From the NCBI GenBank assembly GCA_963677475.2, contig CAXXQD010000014.1:62001-126000 (forward strand): DNA of 64,000 nt, given 5' to 3'. Shown here in pieces: positions 42,332 to 50,448 of this stretch. This stretch comes from JABMQB01 sp963677475. Its GTDB lineage: Bacteria; Bacteroidota; Bacteroidia; Bacteroidales; Prolixibacteraceae. Position 1 is the first letter of the stretch. Each line of letters begins with the position of its first letter. The notes beneath the pieces were generated by a model, which saw nothing but the letters and a program-made list of their open reading frames with translations, ran no database searches and was not told the DNA's origin. A program made the position numbers and the translations under genes.

Positions 42332-44992
42332 TTGAGGAAAACACTAGTTACATATTTCTTTCTTCTACTCACCGGAATTCTTGCTGGGCAAGAAACGGAG
42401 AATATTCGAACAATAGGAAACAATTATTACGAACCGATATCAAGTTTCCCTTACGATACGCTTTTAAATAAAGCCGAAACCGTACCGGAAGAATTGAAGA
42501 ATACCACTGATACAGTAAAAGCAGATACGGTTCATTCAACTGCAACATTGGCTGCACCTGTTGTGTATTCTGCGTTGGATTCAATGATCGTTTCTGCCGA
42601 TGGGCAAAAAGCATATCTCTATAACAACGCAAAATTAACGTACCAAAGTATTGAGCTGAACGCCTATTATATTGAATTTGACCTGGAAACCAAGGAGGTT
42701 TTTGCGAAGGGATTAGAAGATAGTACAGGGACATTGATAGGTAAACCAAAATTCCAGGATGGAAATGAGGAGTTTGAGTCAAAAACCATGAGGTATAATT
42801 TTATTACCGGAAAAGGGATTACAACGGATGTAAAATCGGCGCAGGGAGAAGGGTTTGTTCATAGTGATTGGACAAAAAAGATATCGGACAAAGAGTATAT
42901 TATGAAAACCGGAAAATATACAACTTGTGATGCCGACCATCCGCATTTTTATTTGCATTTGACCAAAGCAAAGGTGATTTCAAATGAAAAAATAATTACC
43001 GGACCGGCTTATATGGTTTTGGAGGATTTTCCCTTATATTTTCCAATTCTTCCATTTGGATATTTCCCAAGTACCCAAACCTATTCTTCGGGAATATTGA
43101 TGCCCGGCTATGGAGAAGAGCAAAACAGGGGATTCTATTTACAGGATGGAGGATATTACTGGGCAGCGAGCGAATATTTTGATGCTTCCGTTCGGGGTGA
43201 TATATACTCTAAAGGTTCGTGGGGAGTTAAATTTCACACCAATTATAAACTGCGATACCGATTTAACGGCAATTTTGATTTAAAATATGCTAAAAACTTT
43301 CGAGGGGAAAAAGGAACCGATTCGTTTTCCGAATCTAACCAATTTCAAATTATCTGGTCGCATAGCCAGGATGCAAAAGCAAACCCATCCCGGAATTTTT
43401 CGGCTAATGTAAACTTCTCAACCAGTGGATACGATAAGGATAATGCCCGGTCGGCACAAAATTACCTGACAACGCAAAAATCATCCAGTATATCTTTTTC
43501 AAAACGATGGGAGAATTCCCCATTTAGTATGTCCGCAAACCTAAGGCATTCACAAAATTCAAGAGACTCCACATTAACCCTGTCGTTGCCAGATATGACC
43601 TTTACAATGTCAAAAATTTATCCGCTAAAACGGAAAGTAAAGGTTGGAGGGACCAAATGGTATGAGAAATTTGGGTTTAGTTATACAGGTAGCATTAAAA
43701 ACTCTATCACCGCAAAAGAAAGCGAGATTTTGGATAAATCATTAATTGATGATTGGAAAAACGGGATACAACATAAAATACCGATTTCGTTGCCAAACTT
43801 TAATGTGCTGAATTATGTCAACGTTAGCCCAAGTTTTAGTTATAGTGAAAAATGGTATTTCCGCACATTGCAAAAAGAATACGACCCGATTAGCAAAGAA
43901 ATCATTGAATCGCAAGTTGGTGGTTTTAGGAGAAATTATGAATACAGCTATAGCTTGGGTACTTCAACCAATATTTATGGGAATTTTACACCACTAAATA
44001 CAGAGTCGAGAATAAAGGGAATCCGTCATAAAATGTCGCCGTCAATAAGTTTTAGCTATAGACCAGATTTCGGGGATTCGAAATACGGTTTCTGGAAAAC
44101 CGTTCAGGATTCGACAGGACAAGTTCAATATTACGATTCGTTTCAAGGTGGTGTTTTTGGTGCTTCACCCGGTAGGGGTGCATCAGGCGCTATTTCATTT
44201 TCAATGAGCAATAACCTGGAAATGAAAATGCTTGACTTGAAAGATACCAGTAAGACTGAAGACGCGGAAACGAAGTATAAAAAGGTAAAAATAATTGACA
44301 ACCTGAGCCTTGCAACTTCCTATAACTTGATTGCCGATTCTTTAAACATGTCACCTATAAGTATTAATGGTAGAACAACAGTAAAGGGCATATCGGTAAA
44401 TTTTGGAACAACCCTTGATCCGTATATGACTGTTCCGGATACGGCCTCGAGTGGGGCAATTAATGCTATAAGAGTGCATGAATATGTTTGGAACAATAAA
44501 AACGGAATAGGAAAACTTGGAAGGCTTACCAGGGCATTTATGTCGTTTGGTATGTCGTTTAAATCAAAAAAAGGGGAAAAGGAAGCGGAAGAAAACAAAG
44601 AGGAGATAGAAGACCGAAATACACTGGCAGGAGATTATGTTAATTACCAGGATTTTAACGTGCCCTGGGACTTTCGGTTTGATTATTCGTTTAATTACTC
44701 ACGTCCGAACCCATATCGAAAAGCAACAATTACTCAAACTTTAAGCTTGAGCGGGAGTGCTAACTTAACCGAGAAATGGAGGATTTCAGGGAATACTAAT
44801 TTTGATATTATGGCGCAGGAATTTTCCTACACCTCTTTTAACTTAACCCGTGATTTACATTGCTGGCAGATGTCCTTAAATTTTGTGCCATTCGGATATC
44901 GGAGAAGTTATAGTTTTACGATTTCTGCAAACTCAGGAATGTTGCGTGACTTGAAGATTATGAAAAATAAGAGTTTCTACGATAATTTCTAA
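42332..44992 (+). CDS. lptD: LPS-assembly outer-membrane protein LptD-like (TTG start)
   Basis: This 886-residue protein starts with TTG at 42332: the frame then runs into a signal peptide (TYFFLLLTGILAGQE), and the nearby ATG at 42327 is followed by an in-frame stop. An OstA-like beta-jellyroll follows (about 85-250: SMIVSADGQKAYLYNNAKLTYQSIELNAYYIEF, GKYTTCDADHPHFYLHLTKAKVI). A large C-terminal barrel carries the LptD signature FPLYFPILPFGYFPSTQTYSSGILMPGYGE. It inserts lipopolysaccharide into the outer leaflet. The conserved Cys pairs that make disulfides in Escherichia coli LptD are not evident. It is divergent from the amidase gene. Confidence 0.9.
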   Translation: MRKTLVTYFFLLLTGILAGQETENIRTIGNNYYEPISSFPYDTLLNKAETVPEELKNTTDTVKADTVHSTATLAAPVVYSALDSMIVSADGQKAYLYNNAKLTYQSIELNAYYIEFDLETKEVFAKGLEDSTGTLIGKPKFQDGNEEFESKTMRYNFITGKGITTDVKSAQGEGFVHSDWTKKISDKEYIMKTGKYTTCDADHPHFYLHLTKAKVISNEKIITGPAYMVLEDFPLYFPILPFGYFPSTQTYSSGILMPGYGEEQNRGFYLQDGGYYWAASEYFDASVRGDIYSKGSWGVKFHTNYKLRYRFNGNFDLKYAKNFRGEKGTDSFSESNQFQIIWSHSQDAKANPSRNFSANVNFSTSGYDKDNARSAQNYLTTQKSSSISFSKRWENSPFSMSANLRHSQNSRDSTLTLSLPDMTFTMSKIYPLKRKVKVGGTKWYEKFGFSYTGSIKNSITAKESEILDKSLIDDWKNGIQHKIPISLPNFNVLNYVNVSPSFSYSEKWYFRTLQKEYDPISKEIIESQVGGFRRNYEYSYSLGTSTNIYGNFTPLNTESRIKGIRHKMSPSISFSYRPDFGDSKYGFWKTVQDSTGQVQYYDSFQGGVFGASPGRGASGAISFSMSNNLEMKMLDLKDTSKTEDAETKYKKVKIIDNLSLATSYNLIADSLNMSPISINGRTTVKGISVNFGTTLDPYMTVPDTASSGAINAIRVHEYVWNNKNGIGKLGRLTRAFMSFGMSFKSKKGEKEAEENKEEIEDRNTLAGDYVNYQDFNVPWDFRFDYSFNYSRPNPYRKATITQTLSLSGSANLTEKWRISGNTNFDIMAQEFSYTSFNLTRDLHCWQMSLNFVPFGYRRSYSFTISANSGMLRDLKIMKNKSFYDNF

Positions 44993-45026
44993 GCTCAATA
45001 ACCTTTCTAAAATTAAATTTTTAAGG

Positions 45027-45416
45027 ATGAAAAAAATAATATCTACGAAAAATGCCCCTGGGGCAATAGGTCCATATAGCCAGGCTGTTGAGGTAAATGG
45101 TACTTTATATATTTCAGGGCAGGTTCCTATAAACCCGGAAACCGGAAAAGTTGTGGGAGGCGGTATTTGTGAACAAACCGAACAGGTAATGAAAAACATA
45201 GGAGCGATTCTTAAAGAAGCTGGTTATACGTTTCAAGATGTCGTTAAATCTACCTGCTTGCTAAGTGATATGGGGAACTTTAAGGATATGAACGAAGTGT
45301 ATGGTAAGTATTATTCAGAGAATCCACCAGCCAGGGCTGCATTTGCTGTAAAAGAGTTGCCTTTGGGAGTACTGGTTGAGATAGAAACTATTGCGGTTAA
45401 ATCAGTGAGACTGTAA
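45027..45416 (+). CDS. ridA: RidA-family 2-iminoacid deaminase
   Basis: This 129-residue protein belongs to the Rid/YjgF family, which hydrolyses reactive enamines and imines produced by PLP enzymes. Motifs are APGAIGPYSQAVEVNG, LYISGQVPINPETGKVV, EQTEQVMKNIGAILKEAGY, VVKSTCLLSDMGNFKDMNEVYGKYY and PPARAAFAVKELPLGVLVEIE. The substrate-binding Arg is in PARAA and the terminal Glu in EIE. Full-length, cytoplasmic, probably a trimer. It begins 34 bp after lptD on the same strand, but a functional relation is unlikely. Confidence 0.95.
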   Translation: MKKIISTKNAPGAIGPYSQAVEVNGTLYISGQVPINPETGKVVGGGICEQTEQVMKNIGAILKEAGYTFQDVVKSTCLLSDMGNFKDMNEVYGKYYSENPPARAAFAVKELPLGVLVEIETIAVKSVRL

Positions 45417-45446
45417 TTTCAGGAATGAAAGTGAACTCAAATTGTG

Positions 45447-45570
45447 AAGTCGAACTGATCCCGATGCAGAGCAATCGGGATCTCATGGGGCATATTCCCC
45501 GACCCCTGGGCTGATTACAAAATAGATTCCTGTTGATACCCGGTCAGCTTGCTTTGCGGAGGAGTTCATT
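45447..45570 (+). repeat. Intergenic repeat, copy A
   Basis: This roughly 124-bp element is about as long as, and clearly alignable with, copy B at 46971-47095 in inverted orientation. Shared blocks include GGGATCTCATGGG, TATTCCCCG, GATACC and AGCTTGCT...GCG..GAGTT.CATTT. It contains a perfect 9-bp hairpin GATCCCGAT/ATCGGGATC (45457-45482). Another hairpin around AGCTTGC is degenerate. There is no protein. It lies downstream of ridA and could be a REP-like dispersed element. Confidence 0.65.
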
Positions 45571-45577
45571 TGCAGAA

Positions 45578-45639
45578 TCAAAAGCATAATAAAAAGGGCA
45601 TTTACCAATTGGTGAATGCCCTTTTTATTATGCTTTTGA
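45578..45639. terminator. 62-bp near-perfect palindrome, bidirectional terminator
   Basis: Arms of 31 nt match with one mismatch pair (45603/45614), centred on ACCAATTGGT. The inner GGGCATT stem is bordered by A5/T5 runs on both strands. It lies between convergent ridA and rplI, and would stop transcription in both directions. The arm length is well beyond what termination needs. Confidence 0.85.
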
Positions 45640-45660
45640 ATGCGTGTGTTTTTTTATTTC

Positions 45661-46107
45661 TTATTCGGCAACAACTTCAAATTCAAAATCAATGATTACT
45701 TCTTTGTGAAGTTTGATTTTTGCAGTGAATGTACCAACTTCTTTTACTGAATCCTCAGGAAGGGTGATTTGTTTTCTGTCAATTTCAAATCCTTTTTTGT
45801 TAATTGCTTCAGCTAACATAATTGTATTAACCGAACCAAATATTTTACCTGAAGAACTGGTTTTAGCACCAATTTTAACTTTCTTATTTTCCAGTTTTGC
45901 AACAATTGCCAAAGCTTCATCTTTAAGCTTAGCTTCCTTATGGGCTTGTTGCTTCTTATTTTCAGCAATTACTTTTTTAGCTGATTCAGTAGCAACGGTT
46001 GCCTTTTTTTGAGGAATAAGAAAATTGCGGGCATAGCCTTTCTTGACAGTTACTATATCGTCTTTGCTGCCAAGTCTATCAACGTCTTGTAATAATATAA
46101 TTTCCAT
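45661..46107 (-). CDS. rplI: 50S ribosomal protein L9
   Basis: This 148-residue protein has the L9 N-terminal RNA-binding domain (MEIILLQDVDRLGSKDDIVTVKKGYARNFLIPQ, the family signature). A long connecting helix follows (KVIAENKKQQAHKEAKLKDEALAIVAKL), then a C-terminal domain (TSSSGKIFGSVNTIMLAEAI, VKEVGTFTAKIKLHKEVIIDFEFEVV). It binds 23S rRNA near the L1 stalk and helps keep the reading frame. It is last in the rpsF-rpsR-rplI operon, 13 bp after rpsR, and ends at the long palindromic terminator. Confidence 0.98.
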   Translation of the reverse strand: MEIILLQDVDRLGSKDDIVTVKKGYARNFLIPQKKATVATESAKKVIAENKKQQAHKEAKLKDEALAIVAKLENKKVKIGAKTSSSGKIFGSVNTIMLAEAINKKGFEIDRKQITLPEDSVKEVGTFTAKIKLHKEVIIDFEFEVVAE

Positions 46108-46120
46108 TTCAAATCCTCCT

Positions 46121-46390
46121 TTATTTCATCATGTCAGTTACAAATGGTAGTAAAGCCAAGTTACGGGCACGTTTAATTGCCTTTGAAACTTTACGTTGGT
46201 ATTTTAAAGAAGTACCTGTTAGTCGCCTTGGTAAAATTTTACCTTGTTCGTTCAGGAATTTCTTCAAAAATTCAGGATCTTTATAATCCACATACTTGAT
46301 ACCATTCTTTTTGAAACGGCAATATTTTTTCTTTTTAATCTCCACGGTTGGAGGAGTCAAATACCTAATTTCACTTTGATTTTGTGCCAT
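46121..46390 (-). CDS. rpsR: 30S ribosomal protein S18
   Basis: This 89-residue protein has the S18 signature KKKYCRFKKNGIKYVDYKDPEFLKKFLNEQGKILPRRLTG and the basic C-terminal helix KYQRKVSKAIKRARNLALLPFV. It pairs with S6 on the small-subunit platform. The N-terminal extension of about 20 residues is usual in Bacteroidota. It lies 3 bp after rpsF and 13 bp before rplI. Confidence 0.98.
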   Translation of the reverse strand: MAQNQSEIRYLTPPTVEIKKKKYCRFKKNGIKYVDYKDPEFLKKFLNEQGKILPRRLTGTSLKYQRKVSKAIKRARNLALLPFVTDMMK

Positions 46391-46393
46391 CTG

Positions 46394-46750
46394 TTATTCC
46401 TCCTTCTTTTGTGTTTTTTGACTTAAAATATTTCTTCTCTTCGCACTATAAGCAGTAGCATGCTTGTCCAGTTTTACGGTCATAAAACGGATAATGCGCT
46501 CGTCACGGCGAAATTCAACTTCCAGCTTTTGCATTAAATTTGGTTCGCCTTTGAACTCGAATAAATGATAAAAGCCAGTTGATTTTTTTTGGATGGGATA
46601 TGCCAGTTTTTTCATCCCCCAGTTTTCTTCATGGAATAAATCACCACCATTTGAGGTAATGATTTCCTTGAATTTTTGTACCGCTTCCTTTACCTGTGGC
46701 TCAGATAAAACGGGAGTAGCAATGAAAACGGTTTCATACTGATTCAACAT
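46394..46750 (-). CDS. rpsF: 30S ribosomal protein S6
   Basis: This 118-residue protein has the S6 fold: YETVFIATPVLSEPQVKEAVQKFKEII, NWGMKKLAYPIQKKSTGFYHLFEF, the last holding the family signature, and FRRDERIIRFMTVKLD. The C-terminal tail is basic. It forms a heterodimer with S18 on 16S rRNA. It is first in the operon and has an excellent promoter 44 bp upstream. I saw no recognisable S6:S18 autoregulatory leader. Confidence 0.98.
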   Translation of the reverse strand: MLNQYETVFIATPVLSEPQVKEAVQKFKEIITSNGGDLFHEENWGMKKLAYPIQKKSTGFYHLFEFKGEPNLMQKLEVEFRRDERIIRFMTVKLDKHATAYSAKRRNILSQKTQKKEE

Positions 46751-46793
46751 AAATTTTAATTTTAATTAAACAAAATGCCCTTTTTAGGACGCG

Positions 46794-46824
46794 CAAAAAT
46801 AGAAATAAAATGTTATTTATCAAA
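46794..46824 (-). promoter_or_regulatory. Consensus promoter of the rpsF-rpsR-rplI operon
   Basis: On the minus strand, TTTG (46824-46821), 19 nt, then TATTTTTG (46801-46794). Both boxes match the Bacteroidota consensus exactly at the optimal spacing. The start should lie near 46787, leaving about 36 nt of leader. Confidence 0.75.
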
Positions 46825-46970
46825 CATTTGCAGGGTGTTTTTATTTCAAGGAAAACAATATTGCTGATTTTTTAATAAAGGGTAGTCAATATGTCAGATA
46901 ATGAGGTGGTTATGATCTGAAACCAATGTTAGTACAATATTCGTCAATAATTTTTCTCGAAGCCTTATAA

Positions 46971-47095
46971 AAATGAAACTCTTCGCAGCAAGCTAAGGAG
47001 GTATCACATGGGGGAATTATTATTTTATTCGCACCAAAGCGCGGGGAATAAAACCCATGAGATCCCTTGTCTATCGCTCGGGATAAGTTCGGCTT
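46971..47095 (-). repeat. Intergenic repeat, copy B
   Basis: This is the second copy of the roughly 125-bp element at 45447-45570, in opposite orientation. On the minus strand it reads from CCGAACTTATCCCG through GGGATCTCATGGG, TATTCCCCGC and GATACC to AGCTTGCTGCG and GAGTTTCATTT. It occupies most of the 380-bp gap between rpsF and the EgtB-like gene and encodes no protein. Confidence 0.65.
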
Positions 47096-47130
47096 AAAGA
47101 TTTTGAAGACAAAATCATAGTCTTACTGAT

Positions 47131-48279
47131 TTAAATTGCAAGCCTGATCCCTGTGAATTGATATCCCAAATTTGGTGGAAAGAAATTTCGGTATGTTTTA
47201 CGCGAATGAAACTGGGGTGTTATTACAGATCCTCCCCTTAAAACCTTTTGATTAACCATAAATTTTCCATTGTATTCGCCAACCGCACCTCTTGCTTTTT
47301 TGTAGCCGGGGTAAGGCAGATAGGCACTTTCGGTCCATTCCCAACGATTGCCCCATTCGAATTGGTTGCTGGCTGCTTCCCATTCAAATTCGGTTGGCAG
47401 CCGTTTGCCCTGCCATTGCGCAAAAGCAAAGGCTTCATAGTAATTTATGTGGGTAACCGGGTGGGAATGGTTAATTTTTCTCAATCCTGCCAAAGTGTAC
47501 TGGTACCAGTTGTTCTCCAATTTTTCCCAGTACATTGGTCTGGAAATATTGTTTTTATTAATCCATTGCCAGGCTTCCGAGTGCCATAGGTTAACATTTT
47601 GGTAGCCACCGTCTTCAATAAATTCCAAATATTCAGCGTTCGAAACCAACGATTCGCGTATTTGAAAAGGATGAATAAAAACCTGATGGTTTTCCTTCTC
47701 GTTATCAAAATGAAAACCACCGCCTTCATAACCAATCGTATAAATTCCTTCGTCTATAGGTAAATAAGTTTTTTCTTCGATTGAAATATCCTCACAAAAT
47801 GCTTTATCCGAATACGATGGATATAAGGGATTAACGGAAAAGTTATATTTCAGATCGGTGAGCAATAATTCCTGATGCTGTTGTTCATGGTTTAATCCTA
47901 ACAGAACAAGATCCCAAATTTCAGATGTGATTGGCTTTTCCAAAAACAAAACCATATGCCTGTCAATATATTCCCGATATTTTAAAACTTCATTAACTGT
48001 TGGGCGGCTTAGTGTTCCACGGTTTGGGCGCTTTACCCTTTCGCCAATATTTTCATAATAACTATTGAAAATAAAACTGTATTTGGGATGGAATGGTTTA
48101 TATCTGGTTTGGTATTTCTGTAGAATAAATTGTTCGAAAAACCAGGTTGTGTGACCTAAATTCCATTTTGGTGGGCTTGCAAATCCTGCTGCTTGCATAA
48201 CATAGTCTTCAGTTTCCAGTGGTTTGCATAACTCCACCGAGTGTTGTCTTACATCGAGATATTTGTCTTTTAAGCCCAT
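47131..48279 (-). CDS. EgtB-like sulfoxide synthase (ergothioneine type)
   Basis: This 382-residue protein has an N-terminal DinB-like four-helix domain (1-150) and a C-terminal formylglycine-enzyme-like C-type-lectin domain (about 165-382). The iron ligands expected for EgtB are present: His43 in WNLGHTTWFFE and the pair His131/His135 in NHEQQHQE. Domain B shows GGGFHFDNEKENHQV, PVTHINYYEAFAFAQWQGKRLPTEFEWE and LRGGSVITP. EgtB joins a thiol donor to trimethylhistidine with oxygen; related enzymes make ovothiol or selenoneine. The methyltransferase partner EgtD is not adjacent in this window, so the pathway and even the substrate are open. It follows the acyl-CoA carboxylase genes after a terminator. 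Confidence 0.85.
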   Translation of the reverse strand: MGLKDKYLDVRQHSVELCKPLETEDYVMQAAGFASPPKWNLGHTTWFFEQFILQKYQTRYKPFHPKYSFIFNSYYENIGERVKRPNRGTLSRPTVNEVLKYREYIDRHMVLFLEKPITSEIWDLVLLGLNHEQQHQELLLTDLKYNFSVNPLYPSYSDKAFCEDISIEEKTYLPIDEGIYTIGYEGGGFHFDNEKENHQVFIHPFQIRESLVSNAEYLEFIEDGGYQNVNLWHSEAWQWINKNNISRPMYWEKLENNWYQYTLAGLRKINHSHPVTHINYYEAFAFAQWQGKRLPTEFEWEAASNQFEWGNRWEWTESAYLPYPGYKKARGAVGEYNGKFMVNQKVLRGGSVITPQFHSRKTYRNFFPPNLGYQFTGIRLAI

Positions 48280-48344
48280 AACAAATCATATCTTTTAAAG
48301 AACAAACAATCATCTGCCCAAAATGATTTCAGTATGTATAAAAA

Positions 48345-48366
48345 AAGCTGTTGAAAACAACAGCTT
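48345..48366 (-). terminator. Terminator after the acyl-CoA carboxylase operon
   Basis: AAGCTGTTG/CAACAGCTT, a 9-bp perfect stem with a 4-nt loop, is followed on the minus strand by a T run, 15 bp after the carboxyltransferase stop. Confidence 0.85.
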
Positions 48367-48381
48367 AAATTCATAATATCT

Positions 48382-49917
48382 TTACAAAGGAATATTCCCA
48401 TGTTTTTTCGGAGGATTTGATTTTCGCTTGTTGTGTGTCATCTCCAGGGCAGTAATTATTTTGCTCCTGGTGTCCTTCGGACTTATTATTTCATCGATAT
48501 AACCCAAAGATGCAGCTTTATATGGATTGGCAAATTTTTCCCTGTATTCCTCAACAGCTGCTGCTTTTTCATCGTCATTAAGTTTGTTCCTGTGGATAAT
48601 ATTTATGGCACCATCGGGCCCCATTACTGCAATTTCAGCTGTAGGGTAGGCATAATTAATGTCTGCGCCTATATGTTTGCTTGACATTACATCGTAAGCA
48701 CCGCCATATGCTTTTCGGGTGATGATCGTTATTTTGGGCACAGTGGCTTCTGCGAAAGCATATAATAATTTTGCGCCATGTTTAATAATCCCACCAAATT
48801 CCTGACCAGTTCCAGGCAAGAATCCAGGAACATCAACAAAAGTTATTAGTGGCAGGTTAAATGCATCGCAGAACCTTACAAACCGTGCTGCTTTATGTGA
48901 TGAATTAATATCGAGGACACCTGCAAGGTGCGATGGTTGGTTGGCAACAATTCCGACCGGCTTACCTCCAAAACGTGCAAATCCGACAACAATATTTTGA
49001 GCATAATGTGGTTGAACTTCCAGAAAATGTTTATTGTCAATCACTTTTTCAATAATATCCATCATATTGTAAGGCTTGTTCGGGTCTGCCGGAACAATGT
49101 CGTTGAGGCTTGCATCACTTCTTTCTGAAGGATCGGTACAGGCTTTAACAGGAGGATCTTCTAAATTATTGGATGGGATAAAACTAACCAGTTCGCGCAC
49201 CATCATTAATGTTTGGGCTTCATCGCTCCCAGTAAAATGGGCAACACCACTTTTCGACGAATGTGTTTTGGCACCTCCAAGCTCTTCTTTACTAACATCC
49301 TCATGAGTCACAGTTTTGATAACTTCGGGACCGGTAACAAACATGTGGCTTGTTTCATTTACCATAAAAATAAAATCGGTGAGGGCAGGGGAGTACACTG
49401 CCCCTCCGGCACAGGGCCCGAGTATTGCTGATATTTGCGGGACTACCCCCGACGAAATAACATTGTTGTAAAAAATATCGGCATAACCTGCAAGGCTTTC
49501 AACACCTTCTTGTATCCGAGCACCACCCGAATCATTCAATCCAATAACAGGAGCACCCATTTTCAGGGCTAAGTTTTGAATTTTAACTATTTTATCGGCA
49601 TTTGCCCGGCTCAAACTTCCCCCAAAAACAGTGAAATCCTGAGCAAAAACATAAACTAATCTACCATTAATTTTTCCATAGCCTGCAACTAAACCATCAC
49701 CAAGGATTTTGTTTTTATCCATTCCAAAGTCATAACTCCGGTGGGTTACGAGCTTGTCTATTTCATTAAAACTTCCCGGGTCCAATAATAATTCTATGCG
49801 TTCACGCGCCGTGTTTTTACCAACCGAATGTTGTTTTTCAATTCTGGCAATACCACCGCCCAGTTCTGCTTCTTTGTTGAAGTCCGATAGTTTTTTGTAT
49901 TTATCAGTTAGATCCAT
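48382..49917 (-). CDS. Acyl-CoA carboxylase carboxyltransferase subunit
   Basis: The 511-residue protein is read from the ATG at 49915-49917 (MDLTDKYKKL). An in-frame ATG at 49941 would overlap the preceding gene by 14 bp and is also possible. It is a single-chain alpha-plus-beta carboxyltransferase like propionyl-CoA carboxylase beta or methylmalonyl-CoA decarboxylase alpha. Motifs are GKNTARERIELLLDPGSF, GLNDSGGARIQEGVESLAGY, LGPCAGGAVYSPALTDFI and FVDVPGFLPGTGQE, followed by TRKAYGGAYDVMSSKHIGADINYAYPTAEIAVMGPDGA. It moves the carboxyl group between biotin and acyl-CoA. The neighbouring biotin carboxylase gene favours an ATP-dependent carboxylase over a sodium-pump decarboxylase. Confidence 0.92.
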   Translation of the reverse strand: MDLTDKYKKLSDFNKEAELGGGIARIEKQHSVGKNTARERIELLLDPGSFNEIDKLVTHRSYDFGMDKNKILGDGLVAGYGKINGRLVYVFAQDFTVFGGSLSRANADKIVKIQNLALKMGAPVIGLNDSGGARIQEGVESLAGYADIFYNNVISSGVVPQISAILGPCAGGAVYSPALTDFIFMVNETSHMFVTGPEVIKTVTHEDVSKEELGGAKTHSSKSGVAHFTGSDEAQTLMMVRELVSFIPSNNLEDPPVKACTDPSERSDASLNDIVPADPNKPYNMMDIIEKVIDNKHFLEVQPHYAQNIVVGFARFGGKPVGIVANQPSHLAGVLDINSSHKAARFVRFCDAFNLPLITFVDVPGFLPGTGQEFGGIIKHGAKLLYAFAEATVPKITIITRKAYGGAYDVMSSKHIGADINYAYPTAEIAVMGPDGAINIIHRNKLNDDEKAAAVEEYREKFANPYKAASLGYIDEIISPKDTRSKIITALEMTHNKRKSNPPKKHGNIPL

Positions 49918-49927
49918 ATATTCTCGT

Positions 49928-50437
49928 TTATTCAATTTCAATTAATATTTGGTTGGTATCAATCACATCGCCTTCGCTTACATGAATTGCTTTTATCCTG
50001 CCATCCTTTTGCGATTTATATTCGCTTTCCATTTTCATGGCTGAAATGGTAAGCACGGTATCTCCTTGCTTAACAATATCCCCTTCCAACACCAAAACTT
50101 TAACCACTTTTCCGGGCATTGGGGAGGATATAGTATTTTCGCTATGGACCATGCTTCCGTTGCCCCTGTTCAGTAAATATCTTGATTCTGCATCAATTAC
50201 CTCCAAATCGTAGGTATTGTATAAAGTGTGTGCAGTGTACAATTTAGGATGTTCGCCAGGTACTAGTTCGATATTATGCGAATGCCCGTTTTCTATAATT
50301 GAAAATGTTCCGTCAACCGTATGCATTAAATCAATTTTATAGATCTTATCGTCTACTTTTATTTCGAGTAGGTTATCTTTCTGGGATACAACTTCAACAT
50401 TTGCAATCCTATCCCTGATTTTTATTTCAACTGACAT
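49928..50437 (-). CDS. Biotin carboxyl carrier subunit
   Basis: The 169-residue protein has an N-terminal beta-domain (1-95) and a C-terminal biotinyl domain (about 100-169). The biotin-accepting Lys is in SAMKMESE, preceded by SSPMPGKVVKVLVLEGDIVKQGDTVL and followed by KDGRIKAIHVSEGDVID. It shuttles carboxybiotin between the biotin carboxylase encoded 11 bp upstream and the carboxyltransferase encoded downstream. The three genes form one operon. Confidence 0.93.
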   Translation of the reverse strand: MSVEIKIRDRIANVEVVSQKDNLLEIKVDDKIYKIDLMHTVDGTFSIIENGHSHNIELVPGEHPKLYTAHTLYNTYDLEVIDAESRYLLNRGNGSMVHSENTISSPMPGKVVKVLVLEGDIVKQGDTVLTISAMKMESEYKSQKDGRIKAIHVSEGDVIDTNQILIEIE

Positions 50438-50448
50438 GCTTTACTCTT

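Noticed and set aside
44933..45199. Minus-strand ORF across the lptD-ridA junction
   Set aside because: It is antisense to two well-supported genes and shows no features of its own.
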